Positions 37,223 to 46,678 of a stretch of 64,000 nt of DNA are shown here, one piece after another. The DNA comes from Phaeosaccion multiseriatum. Its lineage: Eukaryota; Ochrophyta, other classes. The position numbers and the translations under genes are program-made. The notes under the pieces are model-generated. The model was not told the DNA's origin, made no database searches, and worked only from the letters and a program-made list of their open reading frames with translations. The stretch spans positions 186,001 to 250,000 of the forward strand of contig OZ218956.1 in NCBI GenBank assembly GCA_965112735.1, written 5' to 3'. How positions within the stretch are numbered: the first letter of the stretch is position 1; each line of letters begins with the position of its first letter.

Positions 37223-38921
37223 TCTCTTCCTTGTTGATTTCTTGCACTTGCTTGCACGCCCCACAGGCAGCGAGCGGAAGCTTGTTTCTCACACCGGCCG
37301 GCGACGGATCTTTGTTGTGCCCATGCAGGGTGACCCGGCGGGACAAGCTTCTGGCTGGGCTTACTTCCAGCGGGCATGGAGTCAGAGCCTTGAGGGGCTC
37401 GCGGTATGAACACGCAGTGGGCTGGCTGGCTCCCCTTCGCTTCAACACTCGAGCAGGGGCCGCGAGGGACTCCAGACATGTTCGGCTTTCAGCTTCCTTC
37501 CCAGCCCGGCGGCGGTGACAGGCGAGCGACTAGGAGGGGACTGAGGATTTGCCTCCCTTGCCATTCATGGGCGAAGTTTTAAAGGCAGTAAGAAGCAGGT
37601 TTTGTTGTGCCTTAGCTACTTTGCTCCACCTCGGTGTGTCATCCTGCCCAAGAGGGGGAGATGTAGACTGCCGTCCGGCAGCTAGCCCTAAGCCACCAAG
37701 GAACAGCCAAGCTGTGCACAAGGCCACACGCGTCACTGCATCTAGAGGTGTGAAGCGTTACGGAGTGTCATGATGATGCTGAGCCAAGACGGGGAGGCAG
37801 GGACCGCCCCTGAGCGTTCGGCAGCCTGTGGGGCGCTCGAAGATGGGAAGTAGCGAGGAGGGAGGAGGGAGACTCCGGCTCGAGCGACGACATGAGCTCG
37901 ACTGGCTGCACCTCGCCCAGCCAATTCACGCATTCCCACGAAGGCAGGGAAGGGCCTCTCCATTCTGCCGCTCCTCCCAGGAGACAACAGAAGGCAGCCA
38001 GGATGGGGAGGAGGAGCGAGCTGGGGACAGGAGGGACAGGATGGGGAGGAGATGCCCAGTCAAACCGAGCAAGGGACAGGAGGCATATGGGCAAGCCGCT
38101 GCCCGGATTGAGGCGGCTGTACAAGTAGAAGGGACACCAAGCCTCTAGGCCGGCCGGGGCTGCTTCCGACTGGCTGGAGCGGAGCGCCCTGTGGAGCCCT
38201 CACTGGCCACGAGGAAGCTGGGCGGAGGGGGCGGATGGTCACGCGCTCGACACCGCTACAGCCGAGAACGATGGGAGATTGCAGTAGCCCCCCCCCAGGC
38301 AGGCCACAGCTCTTAACTGAAATTTCATTTGGATAAGACATGCTGCATTATGTGGTTTGCTCACCACTCCCACGTTGCTGTCTGTCTACTCTGCCCTATC
38401 CGCACCTACTCCCTAAAACTATTCATTTTTAATTATCAATTAATTACTTCCTTACCGTACCATGAATACGAGATACGCTTGGGCAGCTGCACCTCATCCC
38501 CCGCCCTCTTGTTGGTGGCACGACAGCGGCTGGCTGGGCTGCTCCTCCCCTTGCCCTTCCTCTGCCCACGTGCAGCGGCGGCAGGGCGCGAGGCGGTGTG
38601 CCTGCCTCTGAAGACAGCGAGTGAAGGCAACACTTGCACTGCCCCCCTACGGGCAAGGGGTGGCAGAAAGAGTAGAGCAGGGCATAGCTAGGAGAGAGGT
38701 GCAGGGCACGGCAGGGCAGAGCAGGGCAGAACAGACAGCGGTACATACGAGGCCGAGCACGCACCGCGCCTGCTCGACTCGCTCATTCCCTGGACTCACC
38801 AACTTACTCACCTGCTCGCTCGGCCTGCGAAGTTGCCTGCCGCGTTGATGACGAGGGAGGGGGGAGGTGTGAAGAGTCCAGTCCCGCCGTCGACTGCCAT
38901 CCCCCTGCCCCTCTCTGCCGC
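37223..38921. other. Non-coding stretch, no supported gene
   Basis: Several open frames of about 60-120 codons exist on both strands but none has a recognisable motif or splice structure. It holds one copy of the CATATGGGCA word (38084) and a run of GGGCAGAGCA units (38695-38745). Confidence 0.5.
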
Positions 38922-38990
38922 CCTCCTCCTCCTCCTCCTCCTCCTCCTCCTCCTCCTCCTCCTCCTCCTCCTCCTCCTCCTCCTCCTCGC
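38922..38990. repeat. (CCT)n microsatellite
   Basis: About 22 pure CTC triplets. Confidence 0.96.
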
Positions 38991-39381
38991 TCCTCGCTCC
39001 TCCCCCTCTCCTTAACTCCGCCACCACGCAAGATCGTTGCTCCATGGTGGGGAGAGTGGTAGGGGGCGCCGAGCGTGGGTGTGCTGTAGGCTATAACCAA
39101 AGGGCCTGCTGGCACCGAGGTCTCTTCTACTTCTGCTCACCTAATACTCCAGAAGGGCAGAGCAGAGCACAAGATCGTTGCTCCATGCTGGTGGGGAACT
39201 GTAGTGTCGGCTCCAGACTGGCCTAGAAGCCTATGCCCTAGGCCGGCCATTTTCTCTCCCTCTAGGCCGGCGGTTCTAGGCCTAGGCCTCGACCCTGGAT
39301 AAGAATATCTGATTACTGATTACGGCCGGCGCAGCCGGCCTGATCACTGATTATGACCAGCGCCAGCCGGCCTGATTACTG

Positions 39382-40271
39382 ATGATGCGCCAGCCGGGGG
39401 CTGATTACTCATTACGGCCGGGGGGCACACCGGAATCTTGTCCAGGGTCGAAGGGAGGGAGGGAGGGAGGGAGGGAGGGAGGGAGGGAGGGAGGGAGGGA
39501 GGGAAGGAGGGAGAGAGGGAGGGAGGGAGGGAGGGAGGGAGGGAGGGAGGGAGGGAGGGAGAAAGGGAGGGAGGGAGGGAGGGAGGGAGGGAGAAGGGAG
39601 GGAGGGAGGGAGGGAGGGAGGGAGGGAGGGAGGGAGGGAGGAAAGGAGGGAGGGAGCGAGGGAGCGAGGGAGGGAGGGAGGGAGGGACGGAGGGACGGAG
39701 GGAGGGAGGGAGGGAGGGAGGGAGGGAGGGAGGGAGGGCGGGAAGGAGGGAGGGAGGAGGGAGGGAGGGAGGGCAGGAGAGAAGGAGGGAGGGAGGGAGA
39801 AAGGGAGGGAGGGAGGGGAGGGAGGGAGGGAGGGAGGGACGGAGGGAGGGAGGGAGGGAGGGAGGGAGGGAGGGAGGGAGGGAGGGAGGGAGGGAGGGAG
39901 GGAGGGAGGGAGGGAGGGAGGGAGGGAGGGAGGGAGGGAGGGAGGGAGGGAGGGAGGGAGGGAGGGAGGGAGGGAGGGAGGGAGGGAGGGAGGGAGGGAG
40001 GGAGGGAGGGAGGGAGGGAGGGAGGGAGGGAGGCAGGGAGGCAGGGAGGGAGGGAGGGAGGGAGGGAGGGAGGGAGGGAGGGAGGGAGGGAGGGAGGGAG
40101 GGAGGGAGGGAGGGAGGGAGGGAGGGAGGGAGGGAGGGAGGGAGGGAGGGAGGGAGGGAGGGAGGGAGGGAGGGAGGGAGGGAGGGAGGAAGGGAGGGAG
40201 GGAGGTGCGCCAGCCGGGGGCTGATTACTGATTACGGCCGGCGCACACCGTAATCTTGTCCAGGGTCGAAA
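39382..40271. repeat. GGGA satellite bracketed by a 65-bp direct repeat
   Basis: GGGA array at 39450-40205 (about 755 bp, with few interruptions in its second half) lies between near-identical flanks at 39382-39450 and 40206-40271, both running GCGCCAGCCGGGGGCTGATT ... AATCTTGTCCAGGGTCGAA. Earlier degenerate copies of the flank (GATTACTGATTACGGCCGGC) lie at 39310-39380. Outside are GC-palindromic AGGCCTAGGCC boxes at 39235-39290 and 40268-40375. Confidence 0.9.
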
Positions 40272-40439
40272 GGCCTAGGCCGGGGGGGCTGCGCCAAAAA
40301 TAGGCCTAGGCCGTGGGCCTCCGGCCCCCTCTAGGCCGGCCGAATTTCGTCTCTAGGCCTAGGCTTCTAGGCCAGTCTGGGGCCGAGTAGTGTGCAACCA
40401 CCGCTCAGCGCCTCCACCAAGAGGGCCTGGCGCCGAGTA

Positions 40440-40520
40440 TTCTAGTAGATCAGGGCAGAGTAGAGCAGAGCAGGGCAGAGCAGAGCAGAGCAGGGCAGAG
40501 CAGGGCAGGGCAGAGGGCGG
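40440..40520. repeat. GCAGAGCAGG-type decamer array
   Basis: About eight GGCAGAGCAGA/GCAGGGCAGAG units. The same unit occurs at 38695-38745 and, on the other strand, at 5346-5392 in a TRAPPC9 intron. Confidence 0.85.
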
Positions 40521-40584
40521 AGCAGAGCAAATAGCTACTATACCAAGCTAAACCTTTGCTTCCTCTTTGCTTCCTCCCCCTTCT

Positions 40585-40775
40585 CCGCTTACCTTCAGGC
40601 GACTCCTGCACTGCCGGTGAGACTTCTCCGGATCCCGCCACAATGGCGCGGCCCCGCCTCAGGACAGAGCACCGCAGGGCAGAGCAAAGCAAGACCGCTT
40701 CGTCCCACTACTCCGCTCACCTTCAGGAGGCTCCGGCACTGCCGGCGAGATTGCTCTCTATCCCACCACAATGGC
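40585..40775. repeat. Duplicated 65-bp block ending CCACAATGGC
   Basis: 40585-40650 and 40711-40775 align from CTCCGCT(T/C)ACCTTCAGG through CACTGCCGG(T/C)GAGA to CC(G/A)CCACAATGGC. Read on the minus strand each copy ends with a good splice donor (GAAG|GTAAGC and GAAG|GTGAGC), so these could be two copies of a small exon. No full gene could be built. Confidence 0.6.
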
Positions 40776-41192
40776 TCAAGAGCGAGAAGTGCGCAACTCA
40801 GCCTTCCCCCCCCCCCCTCTTTCTCCTTTATGATGCGCCTTCATTCCTTCAGCAGCAGCGCCAACATCGTCAATTCCTGCGCCTCTGCTGTCGTCCCTCG
40901 CCGCCTTCTCCACCTGCTTTTGTCGCTGCCCTCCGTGCATCCCCGGAAGGAGCATGGCAAGGAGGGGGTGGTGCCACTGATACCCGAGTAGTAGCAGCAT
41001 TACCTTATCAAGGAGAAATGATATTATAGAAAAGGGGAAGGAGAAGCGCCTCTCTCCACATTGGGAAAGTGGTTGTCCAGCTTTCCGGCTTGGCAGCAGC
41101 TGTTCCCGCGAGAAGGGAGATCACGCGAGATTGTATCTGCTTCCCCAAAGTCACTTCAGTAGCAGCCTCAGCAAGAAGAAAAGCGGTGGGTG

Positions 41193-42429
41193 ATGGCCGA
41201 CGTACTCGAGCAGCAGCAGCGCAGGACACTCTCCGCCTTCTTCCGCGCCACAGGCGGCCCGACATCCTGGGAAAGGAAGAGCGGATGGAATACCCCAGCA
41301 CCTTTGAAGGACTGGCATGGGGTGACCGTGGAGAATGGCTATGTGGTTGGGCTTGACCTGGGTGATTATTGCAACGGTAATGGGCTCGTAGGTAAGAAGA
41401 TGGTGTGTGAGGAGGGAGGGGGCTGCAAGTCGTCGCTTTCTCCCAAATTGCTTATCACGCTTCTCTGAACTGTTGGCGCGAAGCTGATACCCGGCAATGG
41501 AGGGGTCGAGGCATATGCGAGACGCCTTGCGCCACCGAGAAGAGAAGGGGGGGGAAAGTGCCTTTTACGCCAGGCCCTGGTGTCGTCTGCTGCCCCAGTG
41601 TCGAGTGGCACGCACGAACTAAAAGAACTTTCCTCTCCTCTCTTCGCAGGAAACATTCCGCCGGAGCTTGGCCAGCTCTCCAATCTGAAGGAACTGGGTC
41701 TCAGCAACAACCAGCTCTCTGGTAAGTGGCAGCAACCCTCGGGGCCCACTTGGCTCGATATTGGCGTGACCAAACATCTTTCCTCTCCTCTCTTCGCAGG
41801 AAATATTCCGCCGGAGCTTGGCCAGCTCTCCAATCTGAAGGAACTGGGTCTCAGCAACAACCAGCTCTCTGGTAAGTGGCAGCAACCCTCGGGGCCCACT
41901 TGGCTCGATATTGGCGTGACCAAACATCTTTCCTCTCCTCTTCGCAGGAAACATTCCGCCGGAGCTTGGCCAGCTCTCCAATCTGAAGGAACTGGCTCTC
42001 TACAACAACCAGCTCTCTGGTAAGTGGCAGCAACCCTCGGGGCCCACTTGGCTGGATATTAGCGTGACCAAACATCTTTCCTCTCCTCTCTTCGCAGGAA
42101 ACATTCCGCCGGAGCTTGGCCAGCTCCCCAATCTGACGACACTGTGGCTCAGCTACAACCAGCTCTCTGGTAAGTGGCAGCAACCCTCGGGGCCCACTTG
42201 GCTCGATATTGGCGTGACCAAACATCTTTCCTCTCCTCTCTTCGCAGGAAATATTCCGCCGGAGCTTGGCCAGCTCTCCAATCTGGAGGTACTGGATCTC
42301 GACAACAACCAGCTCTCTGGTAAGTGGCAGCAACCCTCGGGGCCCACTTGGCTGGATATTGCCGTGACCAAGGAAAGATCTTACCTCTCCTCAGCAGGCT
42401 GCATTTGCATGGAGCGGGCAGATGTTTGA
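41193..42429 (+). CDS. Leucine-rich-repeat protein with tandem 24-residue LRR exons
   Basis: Exon 1 (41193-41391, ending in phase 1) encodes MADVLEQQQRRTLSAFF, ATGGPTSW, WHGV and a first LRR-like LDLGDYCNGNGLV. Five LRR exons follow (41650-41721, 41800-41871, 41948-42019, 42098-42169, 42248-42319), each exactly 72 nt, phase 1 to phase 1, encoding G-NIPPELGQL-x-NL-x-x-L-x-L-x-x-NQLS. If the next acceptor is the CAG at about 42385 the protein stops at 42429; a phase-1 exon at 42734-42792 (EKEPSITELRARW) is an alternative continuation toward the kinase. There is no signal peptide, so it is probably cytoplasmic. Plant-type LRRs of this kind bind proteins; no ligand can be inferred. The start is the ATG in GTGATGGCC. 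Confidence 0.72.
41650..42371 (+). repeat. Tandem array of LRR exon plus intron, about 150-bp unit
   Basis: Five units of one 72-nt exon plus a near-identical intron (78, 76, 78, 78 nt; donor GTAAGTGGCAGCAACC, acceptor CTCTTCGCAG). Intron sequence is as conserved as exon sequence, so the array is young or being homogenised. Confidence 0.93.
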
Positions 42430-43257
42430 CTGGGCCCATAGTTGAAAGACGTGTTCCCGGCAACTCAAATCCCTCCTCCCCCCCTCGCTTCTTCTGGGCA
42501 TTGCACGTCTTGGGGCTGGTGCTGGCCTGGCTGTGTGGTTTGGGTGGGGGGGGGGGCTACTTGATCGATTTTGACGTCTTGTCCTGCATGCTTGCCCTAC
42601 CGCTCCCCCCAATTACTCCACTCTCTCTGCCCTTATTATAAAAATACCCATCTGGCTGTCTTCGGGGATCTGACGTAATCTGACTTGAGGAATGTCCTGC
42701 CTCCTCTCCCATGCCGAACGTGCACACCTGCAGAGAAGGAGCCTTCGATAACGGAGCTACGGGCGAGGTGGCAAGCGCGCGTCGCCACGGAGGTAAGGGC
42801 GAGGGTGCATGCAAACAGTCACGGAGTGAGGTGTCGAAGCGCAATGCGCACTGTCGGCGTTCATGGGAGGCGATGGAGGGGGGTATGCCGACAACGACAG
42901 CCAGGCTTACCATTCGAGTGGCAGAAGTTTCTTTAGCACTGACGCGTCCTTCGCGCCTCCTGCCCCTCCTCTTCCTCCTTCACCGCACCGCCCCTGCACC
43001 TCCTCTGAAAGAGTGCCTCACAGGCGGCTGCGAGAGTCTCAAGAGGCTCAGCAGCATGCTCATCTCCAGGAAGAAGACATGAGACGGAGCTCAGAGCTTT
43101 ACGAGCGGCACTGGAAGGGAGAGATGGTGAGCTGGGGGGGCTGAGAGCGGCGCTGGAAGGGAGAGACGGTGAGCTGGGGGGGCTGAGAGCGGCGCTGGAG
43201 GGGAGAGATGGTGAGCTGAGAGCTTTAAGAGGAACGCTTCAAGAACGCAATGACGAA
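42430..43257 (+). other. Region between LRR exons and kinase frame, with one likely exon
   Basis: A likely exon at 42734-42792 begins after CCTGCAG with two bases that complete a phase-1 codon from the LRR exons, and ends GAG|GTAAGG in phase 0. From about 43070 the kinase reading frame is already open and encodes a coiled coil made of repeated LRAALEGRDGELGG units, but I could not find a convincing acceptor linking it to the upstream exon. Confidence 0.45.
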
Positions 43258-44706
43258 GTGGAAGCGAGAGATGCTGAGCTGGAAGCTTCGAGGTCAAGGC
43301 TGCAAGAGAGAGACGGTGAGGTGGAAGAGAGAGATGGTGAGCTGAGTGCTTTAAGAGCAACGCTTCAAGAAAGAGACGACGAAGTGGAAGCGAGAGATGC
43401 TGAGCTGGAAGCTTCGAGGTCAAGGCTGCAAGAAAGAGACGACGAAGTGGAAGCTCTGAGAGCAAGAGTCGCTGAGCTTGAGGAGCAGGAGGAGCTTCGC
43501 CTTGCTGGAGAGCGCCCACCACCCCCTCCCCAGCAAGAGGGGCGGGACTTTCGCCTCTTCTACACTTCACAGCTGGCGGAGGCGTGTGCTGACTTTGCGG
43601 ATACGGACCTGCTGCTGGGCAGGGGGGGCTTCGGGGCGGTGTATCGAGGACGTGGCGCGGCCTTGGGGCTGGGGAGCGCGCAGGAGGTGGCCGTGAAGAA
43701 GCTCGACGCGGACAGTATGCAGACACTGGCCAACTTCCGGAAAGAGGTGAGGGTGTTGACGCTGTGTCTGCATGCGAACCTCCTGCCGCTGCTGGGCGTC
43801 TGCCTAGACCCGTGCTGCCTGGTGTATCCCCTCATGAGGGGAGGCAGCTTGGACGCGTATCTGCCCGTCCGCGCAACGCTGCAGGGAGGCTCGGAGCGAG
43901 GGCCGCTGTCCGCCCCGAGACGGTTGGGTGTAGCGCTCGGCGTTGCCAGAGCCCTGATGTACCTGCACAGCGAGATGGGCGAGAAGCCCCGAATCATCCA
44001 CCGGGATGTCAAGCCCCACAACATCCTCTTGGAGGAGGCGAGTGAGGGGGACGCCTCCCTGGGAGTGCGTCTGGGGGACGTGGGAATTGCTCGGGTCTCC
44101 GATACGACGGCAACTGCAGGAACGATGACTGGCATCGCAGGGACTTTCTTGTACATGGACCGGGATTACTTGGGCGGCGCTGAGCCCAGGTGTGAGCATG
44201 ATGTGTACTCTCTGGGCGTGGTGATGCTGGAGCTCGTCATGGGTAGGCTTGTGCGCGGAGAAGATCTGCGCCATGGTGCCAGGCAGCGGCTGTTGTCGGA
44301 CGACGGAGCGACAGCGGTGGCCGATTCAGCCATCTCTTGGACTGGAGGGGCCACGGGTCTGCTTCAGTTGCTCGCAAGCATGGCGTACCGCTGTACCCAG
44401 GACGATCCCGAGGCCAGGCCCGCACTGGATGAGATTGCACGGACCCTGGCCGCCGCATTGGGGGGAGGGGGGGGACGGTCGGCCGCGCGAGTAGAGCCCG
44501 AGCGCGAGCGGCTGTGCATCATATGCATGGACGCAGCCCCCCACACCCGATTCTTGCCATGCCTCCATTCCTGCACCTGCGGAGCCTGTGGAATGAGGTT
44601 GCAGAACGAGCGGCGGCCTTGTCCTCTTTGCAACACGAATATCGAGGCTGTGGAGGAGGGGCGCTTCGATTCAACTTTCGTGCAAGATGGGGGCACGAGG
44701 GGATAG
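43258..44706 (+). CDS. Coiled-coil protein kinase with C-terminal RING finger
   Basis: 482 residues from the Met at 43258; the same frame is open upstream to about 43070, so the true start or upstream exon is unresolved. Residues 1-85 are heptad-like Glu/Arg/Leu repeats, duplicated at DNA level. The kinase domain follows, of tyrosine-kinase-like/plant RLK style: LLGRGGFGAVYRG (Gly loop), EVAVKKL (ATP Lys), IIHRDVKPHNILL (catalytic loop), LGDVGIARV in place of DFG (Asp kept, Phe changed to Val), GTFLYMDRDY and HDVYSLGVVMLEL. Residues 420-458 form a C3HC4 RING (CIICM, FLPCLHSCTCGACG, CPLC) of the Mahogunin/IAP-like kind, suggesting ubiquitin ligase activity. There is no membrane segment. It may be the 3' part of the LRR gene. 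Confidence 0.8.
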   Translation: MEARDAELEASRSRLQERDGEVEERDGELSALRATLQERDDEVEARDAELEASRSRLQERDDEVEALRARVAELEEQEELRLAGERPPPPPQQEGRDFRLFYTSQLAEACADFADTDLLLGRGGFGAVYRGRGAALGLGSAQEVAVKKLDADSMQTLANFRKEVRVLTLCLHANLLPLLGVCLDPCCLVYPLMRGGSLDAYLPVRATLQGGSERGPLSAPRRLGVALGVARALMYLHSEMGEKPRIIHRDVKPHNILLEEASEGDASLGVRLGDVGIARVSDTTATAGTMTGIAGTFLYMDRDYLGGAEPRCEHDVYSLGVVMLELVMGRLVRGEDLRHGARQRLLSDDGATAVADSAISWTGGATGLLQLLASMAYRCTQDDPEARPALDEIARTLAAALGGGGGRSAARVEPERERLCIICMDAAPHTRFLPCLHSCTCGACGMRLQNERRPCPLCNTNIEAVEEGRFDSTFVQDGGTRG

Positions 44707-45300
44707 GAGGGGAGGAGGCAGGGCTGGTGGTGGTGGTGGTGGTGGTCCCCCTCAGGACGGTTCGTCCCCATCTCCATACATTAATAGTCTTGTTGGATCC
44801 AACCTACGATATAAGGACGAGCCCCGTACACCTGTACACCGATGTTATATCGGGATGTGCGTTGTGCCTTGTAGGGCCCTCACAGCGTCAGGTAAGCGCT
44901 TGGTGTGCTTTGGTGTGCGAAGGGGAGGAGTCTTCCGACGTCACTGGTCTGACGATGAGAGAGAGAGAGAGAGAGAGAGAGGAGGGCTTGTGAGTCAAGT
45001 GCACTGCAGAGGGCCTGCGCTGATTAGGCAGGTTGGATAAGAAGGAGGGAGCACACTCGGGGATTCATTGACATGGGCTGAAATGTCTCCTCTCTCTCTC
45101 TTGTACATCGCTCACTAGGGTCACTCGGCATCGTTTATAAATGTATATACAGTTACTATCTCTGTTCGCCCTCCCGCTGAAAATGTACAGCACAAAACTT
45201 GCAGATGAGCACCACATAAACTTGAGCTTGCCGGGAGGCAGGCCAGCGCTCGCGAGGGCACAGCCCTCAGTGAGCCAAAGCCCTGGGGGGAAGAGGCAGT
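44707..45300. other. Intergenic stretch, nothing supported
   Basis: Contains a GGT run (44727-44746) and a GA run (44956-44982). No conserved frame on either strand. Confidence 0.5.
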
Positions 45301-45779
45301 GAGTTGAGCCCTCAATTGATCCTCACTTCTCAGAGTCAAAACCCTCAATTGATCCTCAGTTCTCAGAGTCAAAACCCTCAATTGATCCTCAGTTCTCAGA
45401 GTCAAAACCCTCAATTGATCCTCAGTCCTCAGAGTCAAAACCCTCAATTGATCCTCAGTTCTCAGAGTCAAAACCCTCAATTGATCCTCAGTTCTCACAG
45501 TCAAAACCCTCAATTGATCCTCAGTTCTCAGAGTCAAAACCCTCAATTGATCCTCAGTTCTCAGAGTCAAAACCCTCAATTGATCCTCAGTCCTCAGAGT
45601 CAAAACCCTCAAGTGATCCTCAGTCCTCATAGGCAAAACCCTCAATTGATCCTCAGTTCTCAGAGTCAAAACCCTCAATTGATCCTCAGTTCTCAGAGTC
45701 AAAACCCTCAATTGATCCTCAGTTCTCAGAGTCAAAGCCCTCAATTGATCCTCAGCCAGTCCTCATAGCCAAAGCCCTC
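45301..45779. repeat. 33-bp minisatellite, about 14 units
   Basis: Head-to-tail units containing CCTCAATTGATCCTCAG, TTCTCAGAGTC and AAAAC. Units differ by single substitutions (TCCTC for TTCTC, CATAG for CAGAG). The 33-bp period (11 codons) keeps both strands open for about 150-200 codons, but I do not consider it a gene. Confidence 0.96.
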
Positions 45780-45997
45780 AGCTCTCCGCCCTCCGTGAGT
45801 CAAAGCCCTCGTGCTGCGCCCTCTCGCTGCATCGTCGAGTCAATCGCATCGAGGCAGCCCTGTTGCTGCCAGTGAGCTTCGTTTCGCCCACCAGACGTGA
45901 GTTCCCGAGAGTTGACTACCAAGGGAAAAACGAGAGGCAGTAGGCAGCAGCCCCCGTCCTATCCCGCTCCCACCCCATCGAGAGCACACACACTCAC

Positions 45998-46550
45998 TCC
46001 TCGTTCCACTCGTCCTCGTGCGTGCGTCTCCCGCTGAGCATGACTCCATCGAGCGTGGCGATGAAAGAGCCCTGCCTCCACAGCCGGAAGGGGCTCAGCA
46101 CCGCGCACACGCTGCGCACCGTGCAGCGCTCCACCTTGAGCGGGATGCCCCTGTGCATGTACTTATTCACCAGGGACTCCTGGACCCAGTCGGACACCAC
46201 CACATCTCGCAGAAGCAGCTCCGGCCATGAGAAAGACAAGTAGCTCCTCCACGCTGCGCGTGCTGCATCCGTCCCAGGCCAAAGCAGCTCCAGCGTGAGC
46301 CCCTCGTCCATACATAACAGCCTCGACTTACGCACCACCCACAGCAAGGCGGCACAGAGCCGTTGCTGAGCCGCAGCCGGACGGAGTTTAAAGAACAGAG
46401 CCAGCCCAAGCAAGATCAAAGCGGGGAGGAGGAGGAGGAGCAGGCCTGCCAGTCGCCACAGAGAGTGCAGCCCGAGATCAGGGGCAGCACACACACTGCA
46501 GCAGCCACAGCCACGCTGGCTGCTGCTTCTCTCCTCGGCAAGCCCGTCAT
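45998..46550 (-). pseudogene. Orphan broken copy of VPS13 exon 1
   Basis: Matches 36290-36843. One base is missing in the stretch corresponding to GGCCCAGAGATC in copy A (AGCCCGAGATC here), shifting the frame after the first roughly 25 codons. The donor GA|GTGAGTG is preserved at 45998, but only unique sequence and the 33-bp minisatellite lie downstream, with no exon 2. Confidence 0.87.
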
Positions 46551-46678
46551 TGCATGGACTTTGGGACGCCTAATTACAAAAACAATGAATGTGGATACAT
46601 GGCTTTCCAGTGCCATCGCAGCCTTTAACAACCAAAGCACGATACCTTCCTCTTCTCACAGCTTGGTTCCTCAATACC
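46551..46678 (+). promoter_or_regulatory. Divergent promoter region, copy B (drives GT90)
   Basis: 128 bp directly upstream of the live GT90 start, sharing GGACGCCTAATTAC and CTTTAACAACCAAAGC with copy A. Copy A has an 8-bp insertion near the start codon (CTTGGTTCTTGGTTCC against CTTGGTTCC here). Function inferred from position. Confidence 0.45.

Noticed and set aside
37223-38850. Several 70-120 codon frames after duplication copy A
   Set aside because: No conserved motifs, no consistent splice structure, and frames overlap on both strands as expected of GC-rich non-coding DNA.
39382-40253. 280-codon Glu-Gly-Gly-Arg repeat frames
   Set aside because: Pure GGGA satellite; open in several frames at once and lacks any non-repeat domain.
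43091-43726. Minus-strand frame with RRLFLEALLLKHSAHHLSL-type repeats
   Set aside because: Antisense reading of the coiled-coil repeats of the kinase gene.
45121-45768. 150-200 codon repeat proteins on both strands over the 33-bp array
   Set aside because: Both strands are equally open because the unit is 33 bp; no start context, splice sites or non-repeat domain.
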